Both the position numbers and the translations under genes were made by a program. Shown in pieces: positions 52,518 through 61,495 of a DNA stretch of 64,000 nucleotides. Location: NCBI RefSeq assembly GCF_008795955.1, contig NZ_VMHN01000002.1:372001-436000 (forward strand), read 5' to 3'. This stretch comes from Marinobacter denitrificans. GTDB lineage: Bacteria > Pseudomonadota > Gammaproteobacteria > Pseudomonadales > Oleiphilaceae. Within the stretch, counting starts at the first letter, position 1. Each line of letters opens with the position of its first letter. The notes below the pieces were generated by a model. The model had not been told where the DNA came from and did no database searches. It was given only the letters and a program-made list of their open reading frames with translations.

Positions 52518-53809
52518 AGTTACTTTGGCTGTCCCATCTGATTCCTTACCCTCCCAAGGGGGGGGTGCTCCAACGTACCTATAACATGATCAAGGAGGTC
52601 AGCAAGTACCACGAAATTACATTAGTTGCGTTTAACCAAGCAGGCTTCCTCTCAGCAAGTCTCCCAGACCAGAATGATCCATTGGAATATGCAAAACAGG
52701 AATTGCTCAAATGCGTTGAATCCATTCACGTGCTGGACATCCCGGAGGATGCTATCTCCGGAGGGCGATATCTTACGGCACTGAAAGCGTTGTTTTGTGG
52801 ACAAGCTTACAACATGGAATGGCTCAAATCTGCTGAGGCTAGGGACACCATAGCTAGCCTGCTCGCCGAAAAGTCCTTCGATGCGGTGCATATCGATACC
52901 ATTAGTCTCTGTGTCTACTCCGACCTTTTGAAGGGGCTTCCTGTTGTTCTGAACCATCACAATTTCGAATCAGCCATGCTCAGGGCACGCTCAAAAACTG
53001 AGCAGAATCCGGTAAAAAGTCTTTACTACAAGTATGAGGCCTCGCGGTTATGGAAAAGTGAAGTCGAACACTGCCGGCATTCGAGCCTCAATGTTACCTG
53101 TTCAGACGAAGACGCCGAGTCGATGAAGGCTGCTATAGGCGATGGAGAATTCATATCAGTTCCAAACGGCGCGGATGTCTCTTATTTTTACCCAAACTCG
53201 TCCGTTACGGTGGCCCCCAAAAGCATAGTGATTGTCGGTGGGCTTTCCTGGTACCCAAACCGAGAGGCAGTAGAATACTTTATCCGCGAGATATGGCCTT
53301 TGATCAAAGTGAGACTCCCTGATATGCGTGTGGATATCATCGGGCGTGACCCCACTCCGGAAATGTTGAAGCTTGCCGAAACTGATGAATTGTTCCGTGT
53401 CCATGGTTTCGTTGATGATGTTCGAGACTACCTCTGGCGGGCGCAGTTCTATATCTGCCCAATTCGCACAGGTGGGGGCACAAAGCTCAAAATTCTGGAT
53501 GCGTTAGCGAGTGGCTGCTGCATTATAGCCGACCCTTTTGCGTGCAAGGGCATTAAGGTTCAGGACGGGATTGATGTGACGTTCGCGCAAACACCAGAGA
53601 GCTACGTGGATGCGATAGTAGACCTGCTTGGCAATCCGGAGAAAGAGGCGCGCTTGCGTAAAGCCGGTCCGGAATTGATCAGGAATCGCTACAGTTATCT
53701 CAGCATTGGGAAAAGATACGCGGAAGCACTTGATCAACTGGCCCCTAGGCGGGCAAGTGGCAATGGAAGTGAACTCAACGCTGGCCGGAAGGATTACCTG
53801 CATCTTTAA
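52514..53809 (+). CDS. Family 4 glycosyltransferase, XrtA-type
   Basis: A 431-residue GT-B enzyme with the opening LWLSHLIPYPPKGGVLQRTYN, VVLNHHNFESAMLRARS mid-protein, VIVGGLSWYPNREAVEYF and the donor motif GGGTKLKILDALASGCCIIAD near 320. The layout matches TIGR03087-type transferases of PEP-CTERM/XrtA loci. The start overlaps the polymerase stop (ATGA). It is followed by a long hairpin shared with the convergent lyase-like gene. Confidence 0.85.
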   Translation: MKLLWLSHLIPYPPKGGVLQRTYNMIKEVSKYHEITLVAFNQAGFLSASLPDQNDPLEYAKQELLKCVESIHVLDIPEDAISGGRYLTALKALFCGQAYNMEWLKSAEARDTIASLLAEKSFDAVHIDTISLCVYSDLLKGLPVVLNHHNFESAMLRARSKTEQNPVKSLYYKYEASRLWKSEVEHCRHSSLNVTCSDEDAESMKAAIGDGEFISVPNGADVSYFYPNSSVTVAPKSIVIVGGLSWYPNREAVEYFIREIWPLIKVRLPDMRVDIIGRDPTPEMLKLAETDELFRVHGFVDDVRDYLWRAQFYICPIRTGGGTKLKILDALASGCCIIADPFACKGIKVQDGIDVTFAQTPESYVDAIVDLLGNPEKEARLRKAGPELIRNRYSYLSIGKRYAEALDQLAPRRASGNGSELNAGRKDYLHL

Positions 53810-53821
53810 ACTGCCCAACCG

Positions 53822-53858
53822 ACCAAGCCGAAGGAACTAAAAGTCCCTTCGGCTTGGT
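53822..53858. terminator. Bidirectional terminator hairpin
   Basis: ACCAAGCCGAAGG and CCTTCGGCTTGGT form a perfect 13-base stem around an 11-base loop between two convergent genes. No strong T-run follows on either side. Confidence 0.6.
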
Positions 53859-53870
53859 GAAATTCTGCTT

Positions 53871-54791
53871 CTACTTCAGTGACAAGACAGGAGGGTTAGG
53901 GGCTTTTGAGGTGGCACTCGTCAAATCTTGCGTGCCGAGTAATGACTGCTCCGAAATGGTTATATGATCAATTAACCACTCGGTATCATTCGCATAGGCA
54001 GCATTGGCCCATCCCATGAAGTAGCCTGCATTCCAGCCTCGGACCCCTTGGCTCGGTAGCGGAAGAACTGCATCAGTTGTTTGATGCATCAGTTTTCGTT
54101 GGCTAGGTGATTCGTTTTCCCATCTGCGCCACAACTCAATTACGCCATCGTTCGACTGTCCATTTGACGACGCTTTCGCATGAATTGTTATTTCCATCCA
54201 GCGGCCACGGTCGTCCGGCACGGATATGAAGTCATCATGACCCTGATGCCCACCCATGATATTAAAAGAGCCTTCACTGTAATGGAAGGCTAGCCTACTT
54301 GAACCGCCGTCTGACCCCCAGAATTCCCACGCAACTGTTGGGCCTTCTCCTTTATGTGAATAGGCGTCCATCCATAGTGCGAAAAACTTGTGATTGCTAG
54401 GCGAGCTTTGTCCGTGAGTGTAATTAATCGGGACCCTGATCCAATACTGTAACCACATGTCTTCGTAAGCTCCTCCGAGCTTGAAGCGCTGCTCTGACAT
54501 GTTATCTCCAGCTGCATATCGAAATCTCAAGCTATGCTCGCCATGTTTAGGATCCCAATCACGCCCACTAGGTATCGCTGTGTCTCTTTCGCCATTGTTG
54601 TAGACCACGGCGTCTGCTGTGACAATGGATGTCCTATTGTTTCGGCCCCAATCAAAACCCTCTGCGTTTGTGGCCGCCATATCTCCGGATTCGAAGGAGT
54701 CTACCATCAGTGGCTCACCATTGACTGTGGTGGCCAAGAGGGACGCAAGGGCTAATACGGTGAGGTGCTTAAGTTGTTTCAGATGTACCAT
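53871..54791 (-). CDS. Secreted polysaccharide-lyase-like protein
   Basis: A 306-residue secreted protein with a signal peptide (residues 1-25, VNGEP) and a jelly-roll body: SFESGDMA at the start, GEHSLRFRY, DMWLQYWIRVPINY, NHKFFALWMDAY and GRWMEITIHAKASS. This pattern recalls heparin-lyase/PL20-like polysaccharide lyases, though I cannot fix the family. It is likely to act on the exopolysaccharide made here, for turnover or release. It is transcribed alone on the minus strand within the locus. Confidence 0.6.
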   Translation of the reverse strand: MVHLKQLKHLTVLALASLLATTVNGEPLMVDSFESGDMAATNAEGFDWGRNNRTSIVTADAVVYNNGERDTAIPSGRDWDPKHGEHSLRFRYAAGDNMSEQRFKLGGAYEDMWLQYWIRVPINYTHGQSSPSNHKFFALWMDAYSHKGEGPTVAWEFWGSDGGSSRLAFHYSEGSFNIMGGHQGHDDFISVPDDRGRWMEITIHAKASSNGQSNDGVIELWRRWENESPSQRKLMHQTTDAVLPLPSQGVRGWNAGYFMGWANAAYANDTEWLIDHITISEQSLLGTQDLTSATSKAPNPPVLSLK

Positions 54792-54962
54792 GTGGATCCT
54801 ACTCCCGAGCTAGTTCAGTTTGCGACTATAGCGCATTTGACAAAATTTTGCGTTTTGTATGGTTGCAGTTTGGTTACTGCTTGTGAGTGGCTTAGAGGCG
54901 GTTTATGCTAGTTGCCGCGTGACTTTAGGCTATTGTTCATTATTGGCAAGTATTGGTTTTGG

Positions 54963-54990
54963 TTGAACAACGGGGCTTTTTGAGTACTAT
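54963..54990 (+). promoter_or_regulatory. Candidate promoter of the sulfotransferase operon
   Basis: TTGAAC, a 16-base spacer and TACTAT, 32 bases before the sulfotransferase start. Confidence 0.5.
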
Positions 54991-55021
54991 TCTTCTCGCG
55001 ATTTAACGAAAAGGATTTCTA

Positions 55022-55834
55022 ATGACTCTGAATGTTGAAATCAAGCAGAGTGTCCTGCTCTACAGGGCGAAGAGACGAGGACGGTATTATCTAAAGCGGC
55101 TTTACCAGTTTGTTACCCCTTCTCAGGCAACACGACCAGTGTTCATTTTGGGAAGCGGTCGGTCTGGTACGGATATTGTCTCTCATTGCCTGAGCAAAGC
55201 CTGGGACGTGGAGCTCATAAATGAAGACAATCCGAAAGCGTTTGATAACTGGCGGCTGAAAAATTTTGATGCTGTTCAGAGTGCCGTCAACTCAAGCCGG
55301 GCAAGCCAGGTGCTGTTCAAACCCATTGTCGAAACGCTTCGGGCACGCGAGTTTCTTACCGAATTCCCTTCTGGCGTCGTCATTTTTGTCATCCGCAATC
55401 CCGACGATGCCATCAACTCAATGGTACGTTTTTTTGGTGAGGCCCAGGTTCGTGCGGTCCGGAGCTGGGTTGAAACAGGCTTCGCCAGGCAACCTCAGGC
55501 GCCTACGGAGATCAGGGAGTTTATCGCCAGCCACTGTCATGCTGACCTGTCTCTTGAAGATGCCGCTGGCCTGTACTGGCTTCTTTACAACAGTTCTTAC
55601 ACGTTCCTTGATCTTCAGTCGAACCCCCGTGTTACCAAGATCCGGTATGAGAACCTTGTTCAGAAGCCGGATGAGACCATGCAGGAAATCTGTAATTTAC
55701 TTGGCATGAAATGGTTCCCTTCGATGACCGATGAGGTATACGCAGGGTCCGTTGGCAAAAACCGCAAGCCGGATATGTCTCCGGCTATCGAGAAGCGATG
55801 CAGAGAAGTCTGGGCGCAGTTAACCGGCGAGTAG
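55022..55834 (+). CDS. PAPS-dependent sulfotransferase
   Basis: A 270-residue sulfotransferase. PVFILGSGRSGTDIVSHCL (about 39-57) is the 5'-phosphosulfate loop and VIFVIRNPDDAINSMVRFFG (about 118-137) the 3'-phosphate block. LYNSSYTFLDLQSNPRVTKIRYENL matches the C-terminal region. It would sulfate the exopolysaccharide. AAAGGA precedes the ATG. First gene of a plus-strand operon; a second sulfotransferase lies about 5.7 kb downstream. Confidence 0.85.
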   Translation: MTLNVEIKQSVLLYRAKRRGRYYLKRLYQFVTPSQATRPVFILGSGRSGTDIVSHCLSKAWDVELINEDNPKAFDNWRLKNFDAVQSAVNSSRASQVLFKPIVETLRAREFLTEFPSGVVIFVIRNPDDAINSMVRFFGEAQVRAVRSWVETGFARQPQAPTEIREFIASHCHADLSLEDAAGLYWLLYNSSYTFLDLQSNPRVTKIRYENLVQKPDETMQEICNLLGMKWFPSMTDEVYAGSVGKNRKPDMSPAIEKRCREVWAQLTGE

Positions 55835-55887
55835 CACCAGAATTTTACGCCCAGTTCAATTGTTCAAGCGTTTTTAAGGTTGCCATC

Positions 55888-57072
55888 ATGTCCACGTTAA
55901 AGATCGGGTACGCCGCCCGGCAGTATCCTGAAGTGCGCAATATCATCGGTTGTGTCGAGGGCGCCCGCTACCACCTTTGCCGCGACTACTTCTCCCTGTT
56001 AAGGCGAGTTAGCCCCATGCTGGGTGCAGACCCTTCTTCAGATCGCTTTTTTGACCAGCAGTTTCAGTTCCGCGATTTTGGATTGAATCGGGTGGACTGT
56101 CTGCATCTGTTCAATGGCATCAATTACTCCAGAACACCGTGGGTAACCACCTATGAAACTCTGATACCCCGTTTCCGGCATGTGCTGACAAATCATACGT
56201 CTGATACGGAGAGGGTTCGCTCGTCAGAAGCGACAAAGCGTGCGCTTTCATTGCTCGCCGCTGATCAGTGTAAAGGGCTGATCGCACTCTCGAACAGTGC
56301 CAGGCAGATCCAGGGGCGATTTTTGGGGCATTTCCCGGAATTCAAAGATCACATAGAGAGCAAGACACTTGTCTTGCACCCACCTCAGAAACCCCTGGTA
56401 GACGCCGATGGGGAGTTAACATTTCCTCATGAAACAGATGGAAAGATAACCTTCATGCTTGTCGGCCATCATTTCTTTCGAAAAGGGGGAGAGGAAATTG
56501 TTGATGCGCTGGCAGAGGTCAGAAGGCGAGGTCATACCGATCTCCGGCTGGTGATCGTCAGCCGCCTTCAGCCAGACGCCTATGCATCCTCATCGGATGC
56601 CGAGGATGTGGCACGTATCAGGGCTGTGATTGCCGAGAATGGCGAGTGGATCGAGCATCATGAGGCACTCAGTCCGGAATCGGTTCTGGAAAAAATGCGC
56701 ACCTGTGACGTAGGGTTGCTGCCTTCTTACGCCGAAACCTATGGCTATTCGGTTCTGGAATTCCAGGCGTGCGGCAGGCCGGTCATTACCACCAACGTTC
56801 GGGCGTTTCCGGAAATCAATAGTGATGACCGGGGCTGGCTCATCCCCGTTAACAAACAGGAGACAGGCGGTGAGGCCTGGTTCAAGAGCGATCACGATCG
56901 GGCAGTGCTGTCCGCCGCAATTAAAGCAGGATTGATAAACGTGTTTGAAGAAATTCTGGCAAATCCGCAACAGATCAGGGAGAAAGGCGCCCGGGCTCTG
57001 AGTCATATCCTGTCACACCATAACCACAAACAGTTTGGTGAATCACTCGAGGCGCTGTATCGCCAGGCCTGA
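55888..57072 (+). CDS. Family 4 glycosyltransferase
   Basis: A 394-residue GT-B enzyme. TLKIGYAARQYPEVRNIIG opens the N-terminal domain. The donor site shows ITFMLVGHHFFRKGGEEIVDAL and the EX7E motif AETYGYSVLEFQACGRPVI near 312. The ATG at 55888 was chosen because AAGG lies nine bases upstream; the longer reading from 55798 overlaps the sulfotransferase gene. It adds one sugar of the repeat; the specificity is unknown. Confidence 0.82.
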   Translation: MSTLKIGYAARQYPEVRNIIGCVEGARYHLCRDYFSLLRRVSPMLGADPSSDRFFDQQFQFRDFGLNRVDCLHLFNGINYSRTPWVTTYETLIPRFRHVLTNHTSDTERVRSSEATKRALSLLAADQCKGLIALSNSARQIQGRFLGHFPEFKDHIESKTLVLHPPQKPLVDADGELTFPHETDGKITFMLVGHHFFRKGGEEIVDALAEVRRRGHTDLRLVIVSRLQPDAYASSSDAEDVARIRAVIAENGEWIEHHEALSPESVLEKMRTCDVGLLPSYAETYGYSVLEFQACGRPVITTNVRAFPEINSDDRGWLIPVNKQETGGEAWFKSDHDRAVLSAAIKAGLINVFEEILANPQQIREKGARALSHILSHHNHKQFGESLEALYRQA

Positions 57073-57110
57073 ACCTCCTTATTTCAAATCCGCTTTACAG
57101 GAAATGCATT

Positions 57111-58247
57111 ATGTCGTTCAAGCTGGCTGTTGTTGTCAATAAGGATGGAAATGAGCTGGGCCCCTCCGAAACCTTTCTGCACGCCCATATCAATGGTATG
57201 CCCTGTTCGGTGGTGTCTCTGGTCGGGAATCCTGGTTACCGTATGATACGATCAGGGAGTTCCGGTGCCGGGGCGTATATGGCGTCCAGGGCACTGCTTC
57301 CGCTCGGCGTGCGATGGCTACAACGGAAGGTGACTGGCTGTACCGTCGCCACGCAGGATACCAGTGCACTAAAGCGCTTCCTTGAACGCAATCAGGTAGA
57401 CGCAGTGCTGGCAGAATATGGGCCAACGGCTGTTTCGGTAATGGAAGCATGCACCCAGGCAGGGGTGCCTCTGGTTGCTCAGTTCCATGGTTATGACGCC
57501 TATAGGGAGTCTTTGCTCGCGGAGCTTGAGGGGGGTTACAGGCAACTTTTCAACAACGCTGCTGCAATCGTTGGTGTTTCCACCCATATGTGTGAGCAGC
57601 TATCGAAACTGGGCGCGCCTGCAGAGAAGTTATTCCATAACGCCTGTGGTGCAGATGTCGCCGATGAGCCAGCATCATTGCGGGAACACGCTGCAAGGTT
57701 CCTGATGGTGGGGCGCCTGGTTGAGAAAAAGGCCCCCTTCGTTTCGCTACTGGCTTTTGCGGAGCTCCTGAAGCACGTTCCTGATGCCCGGCTTGAGGTG
57801 ATCGGAGATGGGCCTTTGAAAACACCTTGTCTCCAGTTGGCAAAAGCGTTGTCTGTGGACGACCGAATCAGGTTTTCAGGTGCGCAATCCCACGACTATG
57901 TGCTCAAGGCCATGAAGCAGGCCAGTGGATTTGTTCAACACTCGGTTCGCGCTCCTGATGGTGATATGGAGGGGACCCCGGTGGGAGTTCTGGAAGCGAT
58001 GGGTATGGGCCTTCCCGTGGTCTCAACCCGCCACGGCGGTATACGCGATATCATCGAAGAGGGCGAAACCGGGCTTTTAGTGGACGAGTACGATGCAACC
58101 GGGATGGCGGAGGCGCTGGTTCAGGTAGCGACAAAACCGGAATACGCAAAGCGCTTGGGAGCTCAGGCGCGTGCCAGAGTGTTGCAAAACTGGACTACCG
58201 AAAAGAGCGTTGGGCGACTCTGGGAGATTATTCAGAAGAGCGTTTGA
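57111..58247 (+). CDS. Family 4 glycosyltransferase
   Basis: A 378-residue GT-B enzyme with FKLAVVVNKDGNELGPSETF at the N-terminus, VAQFHGYDAY mid-protein, ARFLMVGRLVEKKAPFVSLLA and the donor motif EGTPVGVLEAMGMGLPVVST near 290. AGGAAA precedes the ATG. Its 3' end overlaps the convergent glycosyltransferase gene by 16 bases. Confidence 0.88.
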   Translation: MSFKLAVVVNKDGNELGPSETFLHAHINGMPCSVVSLVGNPGYRMIRSGSSGAGAYMASRALLPLGVRWLQRKVTGCTVATQDTSALKRFLERNQVDAVLAEYGPTAVSVMEACTQAGVPLVAQFHGYDAYRESLLAELEGGYRQLFNNAAAIVGVSTHMCEQLSKLGAPAEKLFHNACGADVADEPASLREHAARFLMVGRLVEKKAPFVSLLAFAELLKHVPDARLEVIGDGPLKTPCLQLAKALSVDDRIRFSGAQSHDYVLKAMKQASGFVQHSVRAPDGDMEGTPVGVLEAMGMGLPVVSTRHGGIRDIIEEGETGLLVDEYDATGMAEALVQVATKPEYAKRLGAQARARVLQNWTTEKSVGRLWEIIQKSV

Positions 58248-59374
58248 CAGGCTCTGATGAATTCCCGGCTGCAGTTGTCGAGACTGTACTGTGAGCTGGC
58301 CTTATTCCTGGCGGAGTCTCCCATAGCTTTTCTTCGGCTGTCATCATTGAGGAGGGCTGCAATGTAAGACGCGGCGCTGGCAGGGCTGTCTTTTTCATAC
58401 ACGAAGCCATTGTCCTCATGGTCGATCGCCTGCTTTACCGAAGGGATGTCGGGCACCAGTACCGGCAGTCCCGCGCTCATATACTCCACGATGGAGAGAG
58501 AGAACCCCTCTCCGAGAGCAGCATGCATAGCGATATCAGCGGCGCCCAACAAGGCCTTGGCGTCCGTTCGGAATCCGGTCAGGCGCACCCTTTCCTGAAG
58601 CTTCAGGTCCTGAACCTGCTGTTTCAACCGGTTAAAGTCAGGGCCATCACCAATGAGTACGAAGACAAGTTGGTTGTCAGGCTCGATCTTTTGAAGCTCT
58701 GCAGCGGTTTGGATGATGAAATCAAAGCGCTTATAGGGGTGAGCGCGGCCGGTAGTGATGCACACCTGTCGATCATCGGGGATACCAAGACTCTCTAGTA
58801 GCGAGGAGCGCGAAGTAGCGGAGGATTGAATCGGCGGTATGCCATTCTGTACCACGTGGCAGCGTTCACCCGGTAACCGGCCATTGGAAATACTACGCTG
58901 GCGCATCAGGGGTGAGACACACAGCTGACTGTCGGCGCAGACCAGCGGAAGCCGATGACGTACCGCCTTTATCAGTCCTTTAAGGCCGCCAATCACGGGG
59001 CGATCCCCTGGCGTGTGATCATGTACGACGATGTTCTTCACACCGGCCTGTCTTAATGCCGCGTACTGCGGGTTGAACCAGGAGCGATCTGTCAGGTACA
59101 TGTGGCGGATATTATTGGTTTTGATAAACGTTTTGAGGTTGGACGGCAACGCCCCGGAACCGGTCATTTCGAGCTCCACCGGGGTGATGCAGCTGTCTTG
59201 GATAGCGGCTGGTAGCTGGTTGATGCTTGGATAGGCGAGGAAAGCTTTAGCGCCCCGCGCTTTGAAATGCTCCGCCAGAAGGACCCAAAAATGTTCCATC
59301 AGCCACCAAGCGTATCCGACGTCAGATGGGTAATTGGAGACCAGCAATATATTTCCGTTATCGTGCTGTTTCAT
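58232..59374 (-). CDS. Family 4 glycosyltransferase
   Basis: A 380-residue GT-B enzyme encoded opposite to its neighbours. GNILLVSNYPSDVGYAWWLM opens it, and VCITTGRAHPYKRFDFI and EGFSLSIVEYMSAGLPVLVP near 300 form the donor site. The ATG at 59374 has GGAA at a good distance; an ATG at 59386 is possible, and an ORF reading from 59629 begins in the neighbouring gene and is rejected. Convergent overlap with the previous gene. Confidence 0.82.
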   Translation of the reverse strand: MKQHDNGNILLVSNYPSDVGYAWWLMEHFWVLLAEHFKARGAKAFLAYPSINQLPAAIQDSCITPVELEMTGSGALPSNLKTFIKTNNIRHMYLTDRSWFNPQYAALRQAGVKNIVVHDHTPGDRPVIGGLKGLIKAVRHRLPLVCADSQLCVSPLMRQRSISNGRLPGERCHVVQNGIPPIQSSATSRSSLLESLGIPDDRQVCITTGRAHPYKRFDFIIQTAAELQKIEPDNQLVFVLIGDGPDFNRLKQQVQDLKLQERVRLTGFRTDAKALLGAADIAMHAALGEGFSLSIVEYMSAGLPVLVPDIPSVKQAIDHEDNGFVYEKDSPASAASYIAALLNDDSRRKAMGDSARNKASSQYSLDNCSREFIRACQTLF

Positions 59375-59527
59375 TAAGGATTCCATTAAGGTTTCGTGTA
59401 TCCAGGGTTGCAGACATACGCGCCGTTCGGTGGTAGCATCCTTCCCACAATTCGCGCCGTAATCATGCCAGAAAGCGCAGTACCCGAACAGACCGTTGCG
59501 CTGTACCAGTGATAAGGAGATTGTCTG

Positions 59528-60706
59528 GTGAAAATCGGTTATATGTACAAGATGCACGCCTATCCTCCGAAAGGTGGCAACCATGTCCATGCCCTGGAGT
59601 TGGTACAGGGGTTTCTGAAAGCAGGGCACCAGGTGCTGGTGGTGGATGACCCCACAATGCCAGGTGCCAGGAATTACCAGGGTTCTGAATCCGGCTCTCT
59701 CCGGGCTTTCTGTGCAGCCATCGATGTGCTTTATATCCGCATTGATGCCCGCTACCTATCTGAATGGCCAGCAGCTGCTGAATGTATGGCAAGGGTAGGA
59801 GAGCACAAGCCAATCATTTGGGAAATCAACTCTCCGGCTAACGAAACTCTTGCTTTTTCATGGCTGGGAGGAAAGCGGGCAGGAGAGCGAGAATCTTGGC
59901 TAAAGGGGTTGAAGCGCTGGATTCATGCGACGCGAAAGCTTGCCGGCATTAAGCGTGAAGAGAAGCTGAGAAAAGAGCTTTGCAAAGATGTAGATGCAGC
60001 TATCTGTGTTTCTTCCGCCCTGGGCCACTACGCCCGTGAAGCACTGGAGCTCACTAACGTTAACGTTCTGCCTAACGGAGGCCCGGTGATATCCGTGGAG
60101 GAAATAACACGCCGCAAGTCACTTCGAAAGGACAATGCTTTCACTGTGTTTTATAGCGGAAGCGCGATTTACCCTTGGCAGGGCCTTGACTTTATAGCGA
60201 GTGCGGTCCTTCGTGCGCAGAGTCGGGCGCCGGACATAAAGTTCGTTCTGGCAGTCAATCAGCGGACTGAATTCCTGCCTGAGGGGCCAAATGTTGAAAT
60301 AAGAGAAGGCCTGGACCGGGAAGGCATTCTTGATTCCATCTGTTGTGCAGATGCCTGCGTTGCCTTGCATCCGGATTATCAGTGGTCCCCATACGGTTTC
60401 CACAATTCCCCTATGAAGATGTTTGAGTACATGGCGTGCATGACACCGGTGGTTACCTCGAACAGGGCCCAGATGGCGGAAATCATCGACCATGGTAAGA
60501 ACGGGCTTTTATGTGATGACACTGCAGATGACATTCTGAACCAGCTTATTCGCCTGAGAGACGAGCCGGAACTCGCAGCCAGGCTGGGGCGAGCTGGCTG
60601 GGAGTTGATCCAGCAGGAAAGGAGTTGGAAGCATAATGCGGATGCGACACTTGAGCTGTTTCAGCAGTTAGCTGGCGCAGACAGACAGACAACCAGTTTG
60701 GCTTGA
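59528..60706 (+). CDS. Family 4 glycosyltransferase
   Basis: A 392-residue GT-B enzyme with MKIGYMYKMHAYPPKGGNHV at the N-terminus, AICVSSALGHYAREAL, NAFTVFYSGSAIYPWQGLDF and the donor motif NSPMKMFEYMACMTPVVTS near 297. The GTG start has AAGGAG eight bases upstream. It begins the last plus-strand operon, before the second sulfotransferase. Confidence 0.85.
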   Translation: MKIGYMYKMHAYPPKGGNHVHALELVQGFLKAGHQVLVVDDPTMPGARNYQGSESGSLRAFCAAIDVLYIRIDARYLSEWPAAAECMARVGEHKPIIWEINSPANETLAFSWLGGKRAGERESWLKGLKRWIHATRKLAGIKREEKLRKELCKDVDAAICVSSALGHYAREALELTNVNVLPNGGPVISVEEITRRKSLRKDNAFTVFYSGSAIYPWQGLDFIASAVLRAQSRAPDIKFVLAVNQRTEFLPEGPNVEIREGLDREGILDSICCADACVALHPDYQWSPYGFHNSPMKMFEYMACMTPVVTSNRAQMAEIIDHGKNGLLCDDTADDILNQLIRLRDEPELAARLGRAGWELIQQERSWKHNADATLELFQQLAGADRQTTSLA

Positions 60707-60721
60707 AGGGAGGTCGGGCAA

Positions 60722-61495
60722 TTGAAGCGTTTGCTGAACAAGGTGGTTCCGCTTTCAAGCGGTAAAGGCAAGGTAATAGTGGCAGGAATGCCAAAATCGG
60801 GAACCACTGCGATTGCGAAGTTGCTGGCAGAAGCCGCACAAGAAACCGTTTGCAGTGATCCGTTCTACAAACTGGACGTCAAAGGCGTTGTCTATCGCGA
60901 CCAGCTGTTCAGGGGCGAACTTGATTTGGGTAGCCTCTGGAAAGAATTCAGGGATGTGTTTAACGGCGAGATCATCAAGGATCCTAACTTCCCTCTTTTT
61001 CTCAAGGATCTGGGAACACTCTTCCCGGAGGCAAAGATGGTTTTTATCGTGCGGGACCCGCGGGAAAATATCCGCAGCATCCTCAGCCGATTAAAGATAG
61101 CGGGCGACCCTGCAGTGTCGCAACAAGCCGTAGCTAACCTTTCGGGAGCGTGGGGAAATGTGCTCAACGGGCGGTCACCCGATATGCCTGGTGACGATTT
61201 TCTCGAGAAGATGGCTTGGCGTTGGCGTGTCTCTGCTGAACATTATTTGGAGAACGAGGACAACGTAAGGTTGATCCGTTACGAGGACTTCAGAACCAAC
61301 AAAAAAGCGGAAATTGAAGCTCTGGCGAAAGACCTCGGTTATACCAGGCTGGCAGATATATCCTCTTTGGTGGATGTACAGTTTCAACCAAAAGGAGTTC
61401 GCTCAGGCAGTCTGGAGGAGTTTTTTGGTCCTCATAATCTGGAGCGCATTGAGCATATTGTGTCGCCGCTGATGTCCAGGTTCGGATATGAATGA
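60722..61495 (+). CDS. PAPS-dependent sulfotransferase
   Basis: A 257-residue sulfotransferase. VIVAGMPKSGTTAIAKLLA (about 19-37) is the 5'-phosphosulfate loop, and MVFIVRDPRENIRSILSRL (about 103-121) carries the 3'-phosphate Arg and Ser. RLIRYEDFRTN lies downstream. The start is a TTG with GGGAGG upstream. It overlaps the pyruvyl transferase gene by eight bases, so the two decorations are co-expressed. Confidence 0.85.
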   Translation: MKRLLNKVVPLSSGKGKVIVAGMPKSGTTAIAKLLAEAAQETVCSDPFYKLDVKGVVYRDQLFRGELDLGSLWKEFRDVFNGEIIKDPNFPLFLKDLGTLFPEAKMVFIVRDPRENIRSILSRLKIAGDPAVSQQAVANLSGAWGNVLNGRSPDMPGDDFLEKMAWRWRVSAEHYLENEDNVRLIRYEDFRTNKKAEIEALAKDLGYTRLADISSLVDVQFQPKGVRSGSLEEFFGPHNLERIEHIVSPLMSRFGYE

